From contig JAVJSD010000019.1 in NCBI GenBank assembly GCA_040219575.1, positions 23,660 through 87,659 on the forward strand: a stretch of 64,000 nt of DNA, in the 5' to 3' direction. Shown here piece after piece: positions 51,276-59,726 of the stretch (positions are counted from its first letter, which is position 1; the number at the start of each line of letters is the position of its first letter). The notes under the pieces were generated by a model. It was not told the origin of the DNA. It saw nothing but the letters and a program-made list of their open reading frames with translations, and made no database searches. The DNA comes from JAVJSD01 sp040219575 (GTDB lineage Bacteria; Planctomycetota; Planctomycetia; Pirellulales; Pirellulaceae). Made by a program: the position numbers and the translations under genes.

Positions 51276-52133
51276 ATGTCGCTTCAGATCCATATCAACG
51301 GCAAACTGTACGCCAAGGAAGACGCCAAGATCAGCGTCTACGACCACGGACTGCTCTACGGCGACGGCGTGTTCGAGGGCATGCGCAGCTATGGCGGCAA
51401 GGTGTTCCGCCTGCAGCAGCATCTGGAGCGGCTGTGGATGTCGGCCAAGTCGATCTGGCTGGAGATTCCCATCTCGATGGAGGAGATGGCCCAGGCGGTC
51501 AACGACACGCTCCGTGTGAACGACATCAAGGACGGCTACATCCGGCTCGTCGTCACCCGCGGCGCCGGGGCGCTCGGGCTCGATCCCCGCAAGACGAGCA
51601 ATCCCCAGGTGATCGTCATCGCCGACCACATCCAGCTCTATCCGCAGGAGTTGTACGAGCACGGTCTGGAGATCATCACCGCCGGCACCATCCGCACCAA
51701 TCCCGCGGCGCTCAGCCCGCGGGTCAAGTCGCTCAACTACCTGAACAACATCCTGGCCAAGATCGAGGGCATTCAGGCCGGCTGCATGGAGGCCCTGATG
51801 CTCAACCACAAGGGCGAAGTGGCCGAGTGCACCGGCGACAATATCTTCATCGTCTCGCGCGGCGCGCTGCTCACGCCGCCGCTGGACGCCGGCATCCTGG
51901 AGGGCGTCACGCGCGACGCGGTGATGGAGCTGGCCCGCGCGAGCGACATCCCGGTCCGCGAGATGGCGATGACGCGGCACGACGTGTACATCGCCGACGA
52001 ATGCTTCCTGACCGGCAGCGCGGCCGAGGTGATTCCCGTCGTGAAGGTCGACAGCCGCGCGATCGGCGACGGCAAGCCCGGCCCCATCACGCGCGACTTG
52101 ATCGAGCGCTTTCACAAGCTCACGCGGGCATGA
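51276..52133 (+). CDS. ilvE: Branched-chain amino acid aminotransferase (class IV)
   Basis: 285 residues. PLP-dependent fold-type IV: SVYDHGLLYGDGVFEGMRSY at the N-terminus, the PLP lysine in VKSLNYLNNILAK near residue 155, and ECTGDNIFIVSRG and TGSAAEVIPVV for cofactor phosphate. It catalyses the last step of leucine, isoleucine and valine synthesis; the D-amino acid aminotransferase of the same fold is a less likely alternative. The ATG at 51276 opens the standard MSLQIHINGKLY. Its stop overlaps the acpS start by four bases. Confidence 0.9.
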   Translation: MSLQIHINGKLYAKEDAKISVYDHGLLYGDGVFEGMRSYGGKVFRLQQHLERLWMSAKSIWLEIPISMEEMAQAVNDTLRVNDIKDGYIRLVVTRGAGALGLDPRKTSNPQVIVIADHIQLYPQELYEHGLEIITAGTIRTNPAALSPRVKSLNYLNNILAKIEGIQAGCMEALMLNHKGEVAECTGDNIFIVSRGALLTPPLDAGILEGVTRDAVMELARASDIPVREMAMTRHDVYIADECFLTGSAAEVIPVVKVDSRAIGDGKPGPITRDLIERFHKLTRA

Positions 52134-52555
52134 ACATTCTCGGCATCGGCACCGACATCGTCGAATGCCTGCGGATCGCCCAGATGATCGAGCGGCACGG
52201 CGAGTTGTTCCTGATGCGCGTCTTCACGCCGCGCGAGATCGAATTCTGCAGCGCCCGCAAGGCCGCCACCCAGCACTACGCGGGACGTTGGGCGGCCAAG
52301 GAGGCGGTGCTGAAGGCGATGGGAACTGGCTGGACGCCGGGCATCGATTGGCGCGACATCGAGATCCGCGGCGACGGCAACGGGCCGCCTCAAGTGGCGT
52401 TGGGGGGCGGCGCCCGCGAGGCCTGCGAGCGGCAGGGGATTTCGCGGATGATGCTCTCCATCTCCCACTGCCGCACCCATGCGACCGCCTACGCGCTCGC
52501 TCTCGGCAGAGACGACCGCGACGAGGGCGCGGACTTCGACCTGGACGAGGAATAA
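52130..52555 (+). CDS. acpS: Holo-[acyl-carrier-protein] synthase
   Basis: 141 residues, the family's usual size. The Mg/CoA-binding motifs are GIGTDIVECLRIAQMIERHG at the N-terminus and YAGRWAAKEAVLKAMGTGW near residues 51-69; MMLSISHCRTHATAYAL closes the domain. The enzyme transfers 4'-phosphopantetheine from CoA to acyl carrier protein. ATG overlaps the ilvE stop, so the two are translationally coupled. Confidence 0.93.
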   Translation: MNILGIGTDIVECLRIAQMIERHGELFLMRVFTPREIEFCSARKAATQHYAGRWAAKEAVLKAMGTGWTPGIDWRDIEIRGDGNGPPQVALGGGAREACERQGISRMMLSISHCRTHATAYALALGRDDRDEGADFDLDEE

Positions 52556-52575
52556 CCGCGAGATGGACTCGGACG

Positions 52576-52652
52576 GGGGACTGGCTCATTTTTCGGCGAA
52601 AGTTCGCCCATTTTCCGGCACGTCATTACCGCCGAAAAATGTGCCTGTCCCC
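52576..52652. repeat. 23-bp inverted repeat, family R5
   Basis: The left arm (52576-52598) begins ggggactggctcatttttcg and the right arm (52630-52652) is its reverse complement with two mismatches. The ends read as the cccc/gggg boundary common to REP-type elements associated with IS200-like transposases. A related half-element may lie near 14610. R3 follows eight bases on. Confidence 0.75.
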
Positions 52653-52659
52653 ATCTATC

Positions 52660-52724
52660 GTAGCGGAAGTCGCCAGACTTCCGAATTCGTCCGAATACCT
52701 CGGAACTCTGGTGAGTTCCGCTAC
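52660..52724. repeat. Inverted repeat, family R3, with a compensating variant arm
   Basis: The left arm equals that at 47725-47749. The right arm differs at three positions. Two of them are complementary: ggaagt...acttcc has become ggaact...agttcc, so the small hairpin inside the arm is kept. Located between acpS and thiC. Confidence 0.8.
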
Positions 52725-52833
52725 GGAGAATCGCTGACTCCTGTTCAAGCTCCGCCGCCATCCCTCCGTTCTCTTTGTTTCCTCATGTTCCCAAATTGGC
52801 TAATGCCGACAAGCCGCGCCAGGCTTTGCGGGT

Positions 52834-54168
52834 CTACTGCTGCGTCGATTCGAGTTCGACCAGTTCGCCGTCGGCGGCCATCTTGCGGATGTCCTCGGTG
52901 ATCCGCATCGAGCAGTACTTCGGTCCGCACATCGAACAGAAGTGGGCGCTCTTGAATGTGTCCTGCGGCAGCGTCTCGTCGTGGTACGCCCGGGCCGTCT
53001 CGGGATCGAGCGACAGGCGGAACTGCTCGTTCCAGTCGAATTCGAAGCGGGCCTTGGAGAGCGCGTCGTCGCGATCCTGCGCGCCGGGTCGATGCCGGGC
53101 GACGTCGGCCGAGTGGGCGGCGATCTTGTAGGCGATCACGCCCTGCTTCACGTCCTCGTTGTTGGGCAGGCCGAGGTGCTCCTTCGGGGTGACATAGCAC
53201 AACATCGCCGCGCCGCTCCAACCGGCCATCGCCGCCCCGATGGCGCTGGTGATGTGGTCGTAGCCGGGAGCGATGTCGGTCACCAGCGGGCCGAGCACGT
53301 AGAACGGCGCTCCCTGGCAGACCTCGATCTGCCGCTTGATGTTCATGTCGATCTGGTCCATGGGAATGTGCCCGGGACCCTCCACCATCACCTGCGTGCC
53401 GCACTTCCAGCCGCGCTGGACCAGTTCGCCGAGCGTTTCGAGCTCGGCGAACTGGGCGTCGTCGCTGGCGTCGGCGATCGAGCCGGGCCGCAGGCCGTCG
53501 CCCAGGCTCCAGGTGACGTCGTACTCGCGCATGATCGCGCACAGGTCTTCGAAGTGTTCGTACAGCGGGTTCTGCTTGCGGTGGGCCATCATCCACTTGG
53601 CGATCAGCGAACCGCCGCGGCTGACGATGCCGGTCACGCGCCGCGTGGTCAGCGGCAGGTGCTCCATCAGCACGCCGCAGTGCACCGTCATGTAGTCGAC
53701 GCCCTGCTTGGCCTGGTGCTCGACCATGTCGAGGAAGTGCTGGGCGGTCATCTCTTCGATCTCGCCGCCGAGCTCCTCCAGCATCTGGTAGATCGGCACG
53801 GTGCCGATGGGGACGGGTGAGGACTCGATGATTTTCGCGCGGATGGCGTCGATGTCCTTGCCGGTCGACAGGTCCATCACCGTGTCGGCGCCGAAATGGA
53901 CCGCCGTGTGCAGCTTCTCGAGCTCCTCGCCCGAGTTGCTGGTCACCGCCGAGTTGCCGATATTGGCGTTGATCTTGCACCGGGCGGCGATGCCGATCGC
54001 CATCGGCTCCAGTCGGCCGGCCACGTGCACCTTGTTGGCGGGGATGACCATGCGGCCGATCGCCACTTCCTCGCGGATCGTTTCCGGCTCGAGATTCTCG
54101 CGACGGGCGACATATTCCATCTCGGGCGTGATTTGCCCGGCGCGGGCGGCTTCAAGCTGCGTGGTCAC
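52834..54168 (-). CDS. thiC: Phosphomethylpyrimidine synthase
   Basis: 444 residues; starts at a GTG with GGAGGT nearby (54166-54168). Radical-SAM enzyme converting AIR into HMP-phosphate, the pyrimidine half of thiamine. Diagnostic parts are INANIGNSA, DLSTGKDIDAIRAKI, VPIYQMLEELGG, DYMTVHCGVL and MVEGPGHIPMDQIDMN, plus the C-terminal [4Fe-4S] motif CSMCGPKYC near residues 413-421. It is the short form that lacks the extra N-terminal domain of the E. coli enzyme. No TPP riboswitch was recognised upstream. Confidence 0.96.
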   Translation of the reverse strand: MTTQLEAARAGQITPEMEYVARRENLEPETIREEVAIGRMVIPANKVHVAGRLEPMAIGIAARCKINANIGNSAVTSNSGEELEKLHTAVHFGADTVMDLSTGKDIDAIRAKIIESSPVPIGTVPIYQMLEELGGEIEEMTAQHFLDMVEHQAKQGVDYMTVHCGVLMEHLPLTTRRVTGIVSRGGSLIAKWMMAHRKQNPLYEHFEDLCAIMREYDVTWSLGDGLRPGSIADASDDAQFAELETLGELVQRGWKCGTQVMVEGPGHIPMDQIDMNIKRQIEVCQGAPFYVLGPLVTDIAPGYDHITSAIGAAMAGWSGAAMLCYVTPKEHLGLPNNEDVKQGVIAYKIAAHSADVARHRPGAQDRDDALSKARFEFDWNEQFRLSLDPETARAYHDETLPQDTFKSAHFCSMCGPKYCSMRITEDIRKMAADGELVELESTQQ

Positions 54169-54543
54169 GGCAACCTCCGTGGGTGCATCAGTGGGGAGTA
54201 AGGCGGGGCGGCGCGACGCAAGTTCCGCCGCACCTTGCCCTTTCGCTCATCGTATCGGTGTGCCGACGGATGTCAATTCGGCATACCCGCCGCGTTGTCG
54301 CCGCGTCGACGTCGGACCGCGAGCGGAATCGGAACACGAGCATGCAGAGTGCTCAGCGCGGCCTGCCGTCCGCAGACGAAGTCGGGAACACAAGGAAGCG
54401 GAGAATACCGGAGGAGACGATTGAAGAATCAGGTCGCGGAGATGCTCTCCCTGGCATTGGTTTTGCGTGTCTGTCGTGTCTGCGAGGCGTTGGCGCCGTC
54501 GTGGGGCGTGGTCGATTTTCGCGGCGATAGAGGGAGCGCGACG
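54169..54543. other. Intergenic gap between thiC and the site-2 protease
   Basis: 375 bases. No TPP riboswitch: the ctgaga and typical TPP helix motifs are not present on the minus strand. Near 54385-54430 is a segment (gggaacacaaggaagcggag) similar to that near 12415. No ORF with credible coding character is seen. Confidence 0.45.
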
Positions 54544-55698
54544 ATGAAGTGGTCGCTCAAGATTGCCCAGGTGGCGGGCATCGGGATTTTCGTGCACTGG
54601 ACCTTTCTGATCCTGCTGGGGTGGATCGTCTTCATCTTCGTTTCCACGGGAAAGGACCTCGCCACCATTGCCGAGGGAGTTGGGTTGATCCTGGCGTTGT
54701 TCGGATGCGTCGTGCTGCACGAGTTGGGGCACGCGCTCACCGGGCGCCGCTTCGGCGTCAAGACGCTCGACATCACGCTGCTTCCCATCGGCGGCGTGGC
54801 GCGGCTGGAAAGGATGCCCGAGGAGCCGTGGCACGAATTCTGGATCGCGATCGCCGGACCGGCCGTGAACGTGGTCATCGCCGCCGCGCTGCTGGCGGTG
54901 ATCAGCGTGATGGGCCGCGTCGAGCAAATCTCGGAGTACCAGCGCGTCGGCGGGCATTTTCTCGCTCAGTTGATGGTCTTCAACGTGATTCTGGTGGTGT
55001 TCAACCTGTTGCCGGCGTTTCCCATGGACGGCGGGCGGATTCTCCGCTCGTTGCTGGCCGTTTGGCTGCCGCGAGTGCAGGCGACCCATATCGCCGCCAG
55101 CGTCGGTCAGGTGATGGCGATCTTGTTCGGACTCGTAGGATTGATGTCGGGCAACCTGATCCTGTTGTTCATCGCGTTGTTCGTCTATCTGGGCGCCCAG
55201 GCGGAGTTGCGCGCCGCCGAGATGCGCTCGATCTTCCAGAACGTGCAGGTTCAGGAAGCGATGACGACCGACGTGCAGACGCTTGCGCCGGGCGACTCGG
55301 TGCAACACGCCGTCGAGGTGCTGTTGGCCGGACATCAACAGGACTTTCCGATTCTGGACGACGGTCGTGTGGTGGCGATGCTGCGCCGCTCCGACCTGGT
55401 CGGCGCGCTTTCCAGCAGCAGCGAAGCGACGACCGTGGCCGAGGTCGCCGGCGAGGAGTGTCCCGTGCTCGGTCCGCGCGACCCGCTGCATGAAGCGGTG
55501 GAGCAGATGCACAAGCACCATGCTGGTTCGCTGCCGGTGGTGCAGGACGGTCGGTTGATTGGACTGTTGACCAGCGAGAACGTCGGCGAGTGGGCGATGA
55601 TCCAGGCCGCCTTGCGGGATCGCGTCGATCGGAAGCCGCCGCCCGCCGCGTCGCCGGCGGAACACAAAACGGGCGCAAGGTCCTCCGCCGGACTGTGA
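54544..55698 (+). CDS. Site-2-type M50 protease with two CBS domains
   Basis: 384 residues. The ATG at 54544 opens MKWSLKIAQVAGIGIFVHWT, a common M50 N-terminus. The zinc motif HELGH is near residue 59 and the third ligand in NLLPAFPMDGGRILRSLL near 160. After six or so membrane helices two CBS domains follow, residues about 235-290 and 295-350 (VQVQEAMTTDVQTLAPGDSV; LHEAVEQMHKHHAGSLPVVQ). It resembles the Rip3-like group, in which CBS domains sense nucleotides. Likely substrate: a membrane-anchored regulator, not identified. Confidence 0.9.
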   Translation: MKWSLKIAQVAGIGIFVHWTFLILLGWIVFIFVSTGKDLATIAEGVGLILALFGCVVLHELGHALTGRRFGVKTLDITLLPIGGVARLERMPEEPWHEFWIAIAGPAVNVVIAAALLAVISVMGRVEQISEYQRVGGHFLAQLMVFNVILVVFNLLPAFPMDGGRILRSLLAVWLPRVQATHIAASVGQVMAILFGLVGLMSGNLILLFIALFVYLGAQAELRAAEMRSIFQNVQVQEAMTTDVQTLAPGDSVQHAVEVLLAGHQQDFPILDDGRVVAMLRRSDLVGALSSSSEATTVAEVAGEECPVLGPRDPLHEAVEQMHKHHAGSLPVVQDGRLIGLLTSENVGEWAMIQAALRDRVDRKPPPAASPAEHKTGARSSAGL

Positions 55699-55771
55699 CG
55701 CTGCCGCGCACCTGTGTCAGGAGCGATCAGGCGGCGAACTCGCCCGGAAGAAGAAGGCAGACAAAAAGATA

Positions 55772-55801
55772 TTGACATCCATAACTACATTTGGCGATAA
55801 T
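55772..55801 (+). promoter_or_regulatory. Sigma70-like promoter upstream of the DUF1501 gene
   Basis: TTGACA at 55772-55777, an 18-base spacer, GATAAT at 55796-55801, about 90 bases before the ATG at 55891. AT-rich against the local background. Confidence 0.6.
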
Positions 55802-55890
55802 CAGACGCTGCTGATCCGGGACGGCTCCCGCTTCCGAATCGGCGCTGACCCCACCCGGCGTTCACCCCTGCCACCCTCGGAGTCCCTGCC

Positions 55891-57174
55891 ATGCTCTCCT
55901 TCTCCACCGGCAAGTCGACCAAGTTCTGCGACGGACTCTCGCGGAGAAACTTTCTGCGGGTGGGGGCGCTCGGCGTCGGCGGGCTGTCGCTGTCGCTGGC
56001 CGATGTGTTGCGGGCCGAAGCCGCGGCCGGAAAGAGTTCGTCGCACAAGGCGGTCATCAACATCCACCTCGGCGGCGGTCCCTCGCACCAGGACATGTTC
56101 GATCTGAAGCCGACCGCGCCGGTCGAGTATCGCGGCGAATTCAATCCGATTCAGACCAATGTGCCCGGCATCGAGATCTGCGAGCAGTTTCCCCGCCTGG
56201 CGAAGATGGCCGACAAGTACGTCATCCTGCGATCGCTCGTTGGCTCCGCCGGCCAGCATTCGAACTACCAGACGCACTCCGGCTTTAGTGATCGTTCGCT
56301 GCAGGTGGTCGGCGGTCGACCGGCGCTGGGCAGCGTGGTGACCAAACTGCAGGGGGCCACCGACAGCGGTTCGCCGCCATTCGTCTCCAGCAACGGCGGC
56401 AGTCCCGGCTTCCTGGGACCCAGCTACAAGCCGTACACGCCCGACAGCGCCGGCCGCAACAACCTGCGGCTGCAGGGGAGCATCACCACCGAGCGCCTCT
56501 CGACGCGCACCAACCTGCTGCAATCGCTCGACCGCTTCCGTCACGAGGCCGACCGCAGCGGCTCCATGGACGCCATGGACGTGTTCACACAGAAGGCGGT
56601 GGAGGTCGTCACCTCCGGCACGCTGGCCGACGCCCTGGACGTGAACAACGAGGATCCGCAGGTCCGCGAGCGGTACACGCCCGATGGCGCCAACTTTCTG
56701 CTGGCCCGGCGGATGATCGAGGCGGGCGTGCGGGTGGTGTCGTTCAGTTGGGGAGGTTGGGACACGCATCGCGACAACTTCAGCTCGCTCCGCCGGCAAC
56801 TGCCGAAGCTCGACATCGCGCTCAGCGCGCTGATCGAAGACCTGCACCAGCGCGGCATGGACCAGGATGTGTCGGTCGTGATGTGGGGCGAGTTCGGCCG
56901 CACGCCGCGCGTCAACGCCACCGCCGGCCGCGATCACTGGCCCAAGCTTTCGATGGGCTTTTTGGCGGGCGGCGGCATGCGGACCGGCCAGGTGATCGGC
57001 TCGAGCACCCGCAACGCGGAATCGGCGCTCGATCGGCCGGTCGACTTCCAGCAGGTCCACGCCACGCTCTACAAGCTGCTCGGCATCGACGTCGAGAACG
57101 TCAAGGTCCTCGATCCCGCCGGGCGTCCCCAATACCTGCTGGAGCAGCGCACGCCGATTCACGAGTTGCTGTAA
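55891..57174 (+). CDS. DUF1501 protein, Tat-exported
   Basis: 427 residues. A twin-arginine signal (LSRRNFLRVGALGVGGLSLS) is followed by INIHLGGGPSHQDMFDLKP, the family's opening, and GLSGF-type segments, then DTHRDNF, VSVVMWGEFGRTPRVN and DHWPKLSMGFLAGGG. DUF1501 shares a fold with alkaline phosphatase/sulfatases but its reaction is unknown. Commonly paired with PSD1 proteins in planctomycetes, but here it is a single gene with its own promoter. Periplasmic. Confidence 0.9.
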   Translation: MLSFSTGKSTKFCDGLSRRNFLRVGALGVGGLSLSLADVLRAEAAAGKSSSHKAVINIHLGGGPSHQDMFDLKPTAPVEYRGEFNPIQTNVPGIEICEQFPRLAKMADKYVILRSLVGSAGQHSNYQTHSGFSDRSLQVVGGRPALGSVVTKLQGATDSGSPPFVSSNGGSPGFLGPSYKPYTPDSAGRNNLRLQGSITTERLSTRTNLLQSLDRFRHEADRSGSMDAMDVFTQKAVEVVTSGTLADALDVNNEDPQVRERYTPDGANFLLARRMIEAGVRVVSFSWGGWDTHRDNFSSLRRQLPKLDIALSALIEDLHQRGMDQDVSVVMWGEFGRTPRVNATAGRDHWPKLSMGFLAGGGMRTGQVIGSSTRNAESALDRPVDFQQVHATLYKLLGIDVENVKVLDPAGRPQYLLEQRTPIHELL

Positions 57175-57531
57175 ACGAATGCTCGAAACGGGGCGGACGA
57201 TCCGGTAGGTCGCGATTCCGCACATCGCCGTCCCGCGTCTCTCCGCCATACCCGCGTTGATGGCCGCCCACTTCAACAAGCAGCAGTCGACAATCAGTAC
57301 TCGCCATTCGGGAGAACGCGCGGCCTCCAGATTGAGGATTGTCGAGTGATGATTGTTGATGATTGTTGAAGTGCGCTGATTGACCGGCGTCGAGCCGCGG
57401 TCCGGCCGTCGCCGGATGGCGTCGCTGCTATCTTTCATGCCGGCTCCCAGAGTTTTATTATGTCCTGGACGAGGTAGAGCCACGCATCCCATCGGCCGCT
57501 CGCAACTCCTGACTCGTTAGGTGGATCCGCA
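57175..57531. other. Intergenic gap
   Basis: 357 bases. A direct repeat gatgattgttgatgattgtt lies near 57345-57372. No gene and no convincing terminator was seen. Confidence 0.4.
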
Positions 57532-58626
57532 ATGACGCTTCCAGCTTACCGACTCGTGATCCATGGCGCACTTCTGTTTGCCCTGGCGCTGCTGACCGGC
57601 GAGGTCCGGGCGGCGGGCATGGAGACCGTGAGGATCTCCGCAGACAAGAAAGGCTTTGTTCTGCATCCGTCCGGCGACCGCTACATTCCCTGGGGGCACA
57701 ACTACGCCTCGGTCGACATTCTGCAGCGACTGGCCGAGGAGCCGGCCCGTGTCCAGCGAGAGTTCGCCGAGATGAAGGCCGCCGGCACGACCGTCGCCCG
57801 GATTCATCCTGAGATGAACCGTATTCTGACCGGTCGGGACAAGGTCGATCCCCGGGCGCTCGACCAGCTCCGCGGGCTCCTCGAGATCGCCGAGAAGTCC
57901 GGCATTCATCTGAAGATTACCGGCCTGGCCTGCTACAACATCAAAGATCGCATGGCCTGGTACGATGCGATGGAGGAGCGGGACCGCTGGAAGGCGCAGG
58001 CCTTTTTTTGGGAGACCATCGCCGGCGTTTGCGCCGACAGCCCGGCCGTCTTCGCCTATGACCTGGTCAACGAACCCGCTGCGATCGGCAAGCCGGACGA
58101 CGGATGGTACATGGGCCGGATGGGCGATGTGGAGTTTTGCCAGCGGCTCAGCCTGCATCCCGGGCAGCGCCAGGGCGATGACGTCTTCCGTGAGTGGACC
58201 AAGCAGATGGTCGCCGCCATTCGCAAGCACGACCAGACGCACCTGGTCACGATGGGCATGCTGCCGTTCCCCGGCGCGTACAAGGCGGCCGCCGAACAGC
58301 TGGATTTCGTCTCGCCGCATGTCTATCCCAAGAGCGGCAAGGTCGGTGACGCGATCGAATTGCTCAAGAAGTTCGACTGGGGCAAGCCCATCGTCATCGG
58401 CGAAACCTTTCCTTTAAGCTGCGGCGTGGACGACGAGCGGGACTTCCTCCTCAAGAGCCGCGACGTCGCCCACGGCTGGATCGGCCACTGGCCGGACGAA
58501 TCCCCGGCCGAACTGGCCGAGCTGAAGAAGACCGGAAAGGCCACGATCCACAACGCGATCTGGCTCTCCTGGGTCGAACTCTTCCAGGAACTCGGACCGC
58601 AGATGACCGACGGAAAACCGCGATAA
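57532..58626 (+). CDS. Secreted GH5-like glycoside hydrolase
   Basis: 364 residues. A signal peptide (LVIHGALLFALALLTGEVRA) is followed by a TIM-barrel hydrolase. The general acid/base is the E of DLVNEPAA near residue 179, and the nucleophile the E of IVIGETFPL near residue 290. Barrel landmarks are YIPWGHNYASVDI, FAEMKAAGTTVARIH and FVSPHVYPKSGK. This arrangement is clan GH-A, most like family 5 cellulases/mannanases; substrate uncertain. Confidence 0.85.
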   Translation: MTLPAYRLVIHGALLFALALLTGEVRAAGMETVRISADKKGFVLHPSGDRYIPWGHNYASVDILQRLAEEPARVQREFAEMKAAGTTVARIHPEMNRILTGRDKVDPRALDQLRGLLEIAEKSGIHLKITGLACYNIKDRMAWYDAMEERDRWKAQAFFWETIAGVCADSPAVFAYDLVNEPAAIGKPDDGWYMGRMGDVEFCQRLSLHPGQRQGDDVFREWTKQMVAAIRKHDQTHLVTMGMLPFPGAYKAAAEQLDFVSPHVYPKSGKVGDAIELLKKFDWGKPIVIGETFPLSCGVDDERDFLLKSRDVAHGWIGHWPDESPAELAELKKTGKATIHNAIWLSWVELFQELGPQMTDGKPR

Positions 58627-59129
58627 AGCGCCGCTTGGCCCCCTCACCACATGTGTCGGCCGACGCCCGGGAGTCCTGAATCAGGCGTGGCCGGCCAACA
58701 ACGACGGCACATTCCAGACGGACAGAAGAATGTGCGCGGCGCTTACCGACGGGTGACTGCGCCTCCGCGCATGGGCGGCCGCATCTTGAAAGAGACGGCG
58801 TGCTTGATCGGTCGGTGCGACGCGTTTGTTCTTTGGTTGTTGAACACAATCGCTTCCAAATTCAGGGCTTGGCCTGTTTGTTTCTCACGGAGTCACAGAG
58901 TCACAGAGACACAGAGGCACGGAGAAGAAACCAATCGTTCCGTCTGGTCTCTGTGTCTCCGCGCCTCCGTGAGAGCGAATAAACACCTGGATTGACCATT
59001 TCGTCCACGGAGAAATTCGCCAGTTTCCTTCCTACGCCGAAGGCGTTGTTGTGCCCCGCTTCAGGGAATTTGGGTGGCTTTCTTGGGCTGAGGGGTAACC
59101 TCGCCACAGGAACTGCCATAGGGGATGTG
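58627..59129. other. Intergenic gap with a repeat, before the sigma factor gene
   Basis: About 500 bases. Most of it is a repeat (58883-58976) and sequence without coding signs. The stretch near 58993-59125 before the sigma gene contains ttgaccatttcgtccacgga but no clear -10. Confidence 0.4.
58883..58976. repeat. Inverted repeat with cacagag units, family R6
   Basis: The left part is tctcacggagtcacagagtc followed by acagagacacagaggcacgg; the right part, ctctgtgtctccgcgcctcc then gtgag, is roughly its inverted copy. The left half contains three short acagag direct repeats. I believe similar repeats are common in planctomycete genomes. Confidence 0.65.
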
Positions 59130-59726
59130 ATGACAATTCATGCAGGTATCAACAGCGCCCAGCTCGAGGATGCGATTCGGCGCACGCGCGAAGGGGAAAC
59201 GGCTGCCTTTGAGGTAGTCGTTCGCCGGTATGAAACTCCCGTGCGAATGTGGCTGGCAGGACACGTTCCGCCGGGCATCGACGTCGATGATGTGGCGCAG
59301 CGCACGTTTGTCGCCGCGTTCTCTCGTTTGGGTGAATACACGCCTGGCACTCGATTCGAAGCGTGGCTGTTTACCATCGCTCGTTATCAGTTGAAGACCG
59401 AAACAACTCGGCTGCGGCGCGTGGCTGATTACCATGCGCGATACGCGCCCGAATTGCTGCAGCGCGAGTTGCAGCGCCGAAGTCACGAGCCGACGGAAAT
59501 GTTCGCCGCCCGACTCGATCATCTAAGAGCGTGTTTAGAATCGCTTGGTGAACATCTTCGCCTCTTCGTCGCCTGGCGTTACGACGAAGAGATTCCCCTG
59601 GAAGAAATGGCCGCACGCAGTGGTCGCTCGGTCGCCGCGGTGAAGAAGCAGCTTTGGAAGATACGACAAAAACTTCAGCAGTGCATTGAAGCCCGAATGG
59701 CGGCAGCCGAAGGGGGTGCGTCGTGA
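59130..59726 (+). CDS. ECF-type RNA polymerase sigma factor
   Basis: 198 residues from the ATG at 59130. Region 2: VRRYETPVRMWLAGHVPPGI, DVDDVAQRTFVAAFSRLGEY and FEAWLFTIARYQLKTETTRL; region 4: LRLFVAWRYDEEIPLEEMAA and a helix-turn-helix (SGRSVAAVKKQLWKIRQKLQ). It is followed by a FecR-like protein whose GTG overlaps its stop by four bases, then a PSD1 protein. This arrangement is typical of planctomycete ECF operons that respond to a signal at the envelope. Confidence 0.9.
   Translation: MTIHAGINSAQLEDAIRRTREGETAAFEVVVRRYETPVRMWLAGHVPPGIDVDDVAQRTFVAAFSRLGEYTPGTRFEAWLFTIARYQLKTETTRLRRVADYHARYAPELLQRELQRRSHEPTEMFAARLDHLRACLESLGEHLRLFVAWRYDEEIPLEEMAARSGRSVAAVKKQLWKIRQKLQQCIEARMAAAEGGAS

Noticed and set aside
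54169..54300. TPP riboswitch upstream of thiC
   Set aside because: The conserved TPP aptamer segments were looked for on the minus strand and not found.
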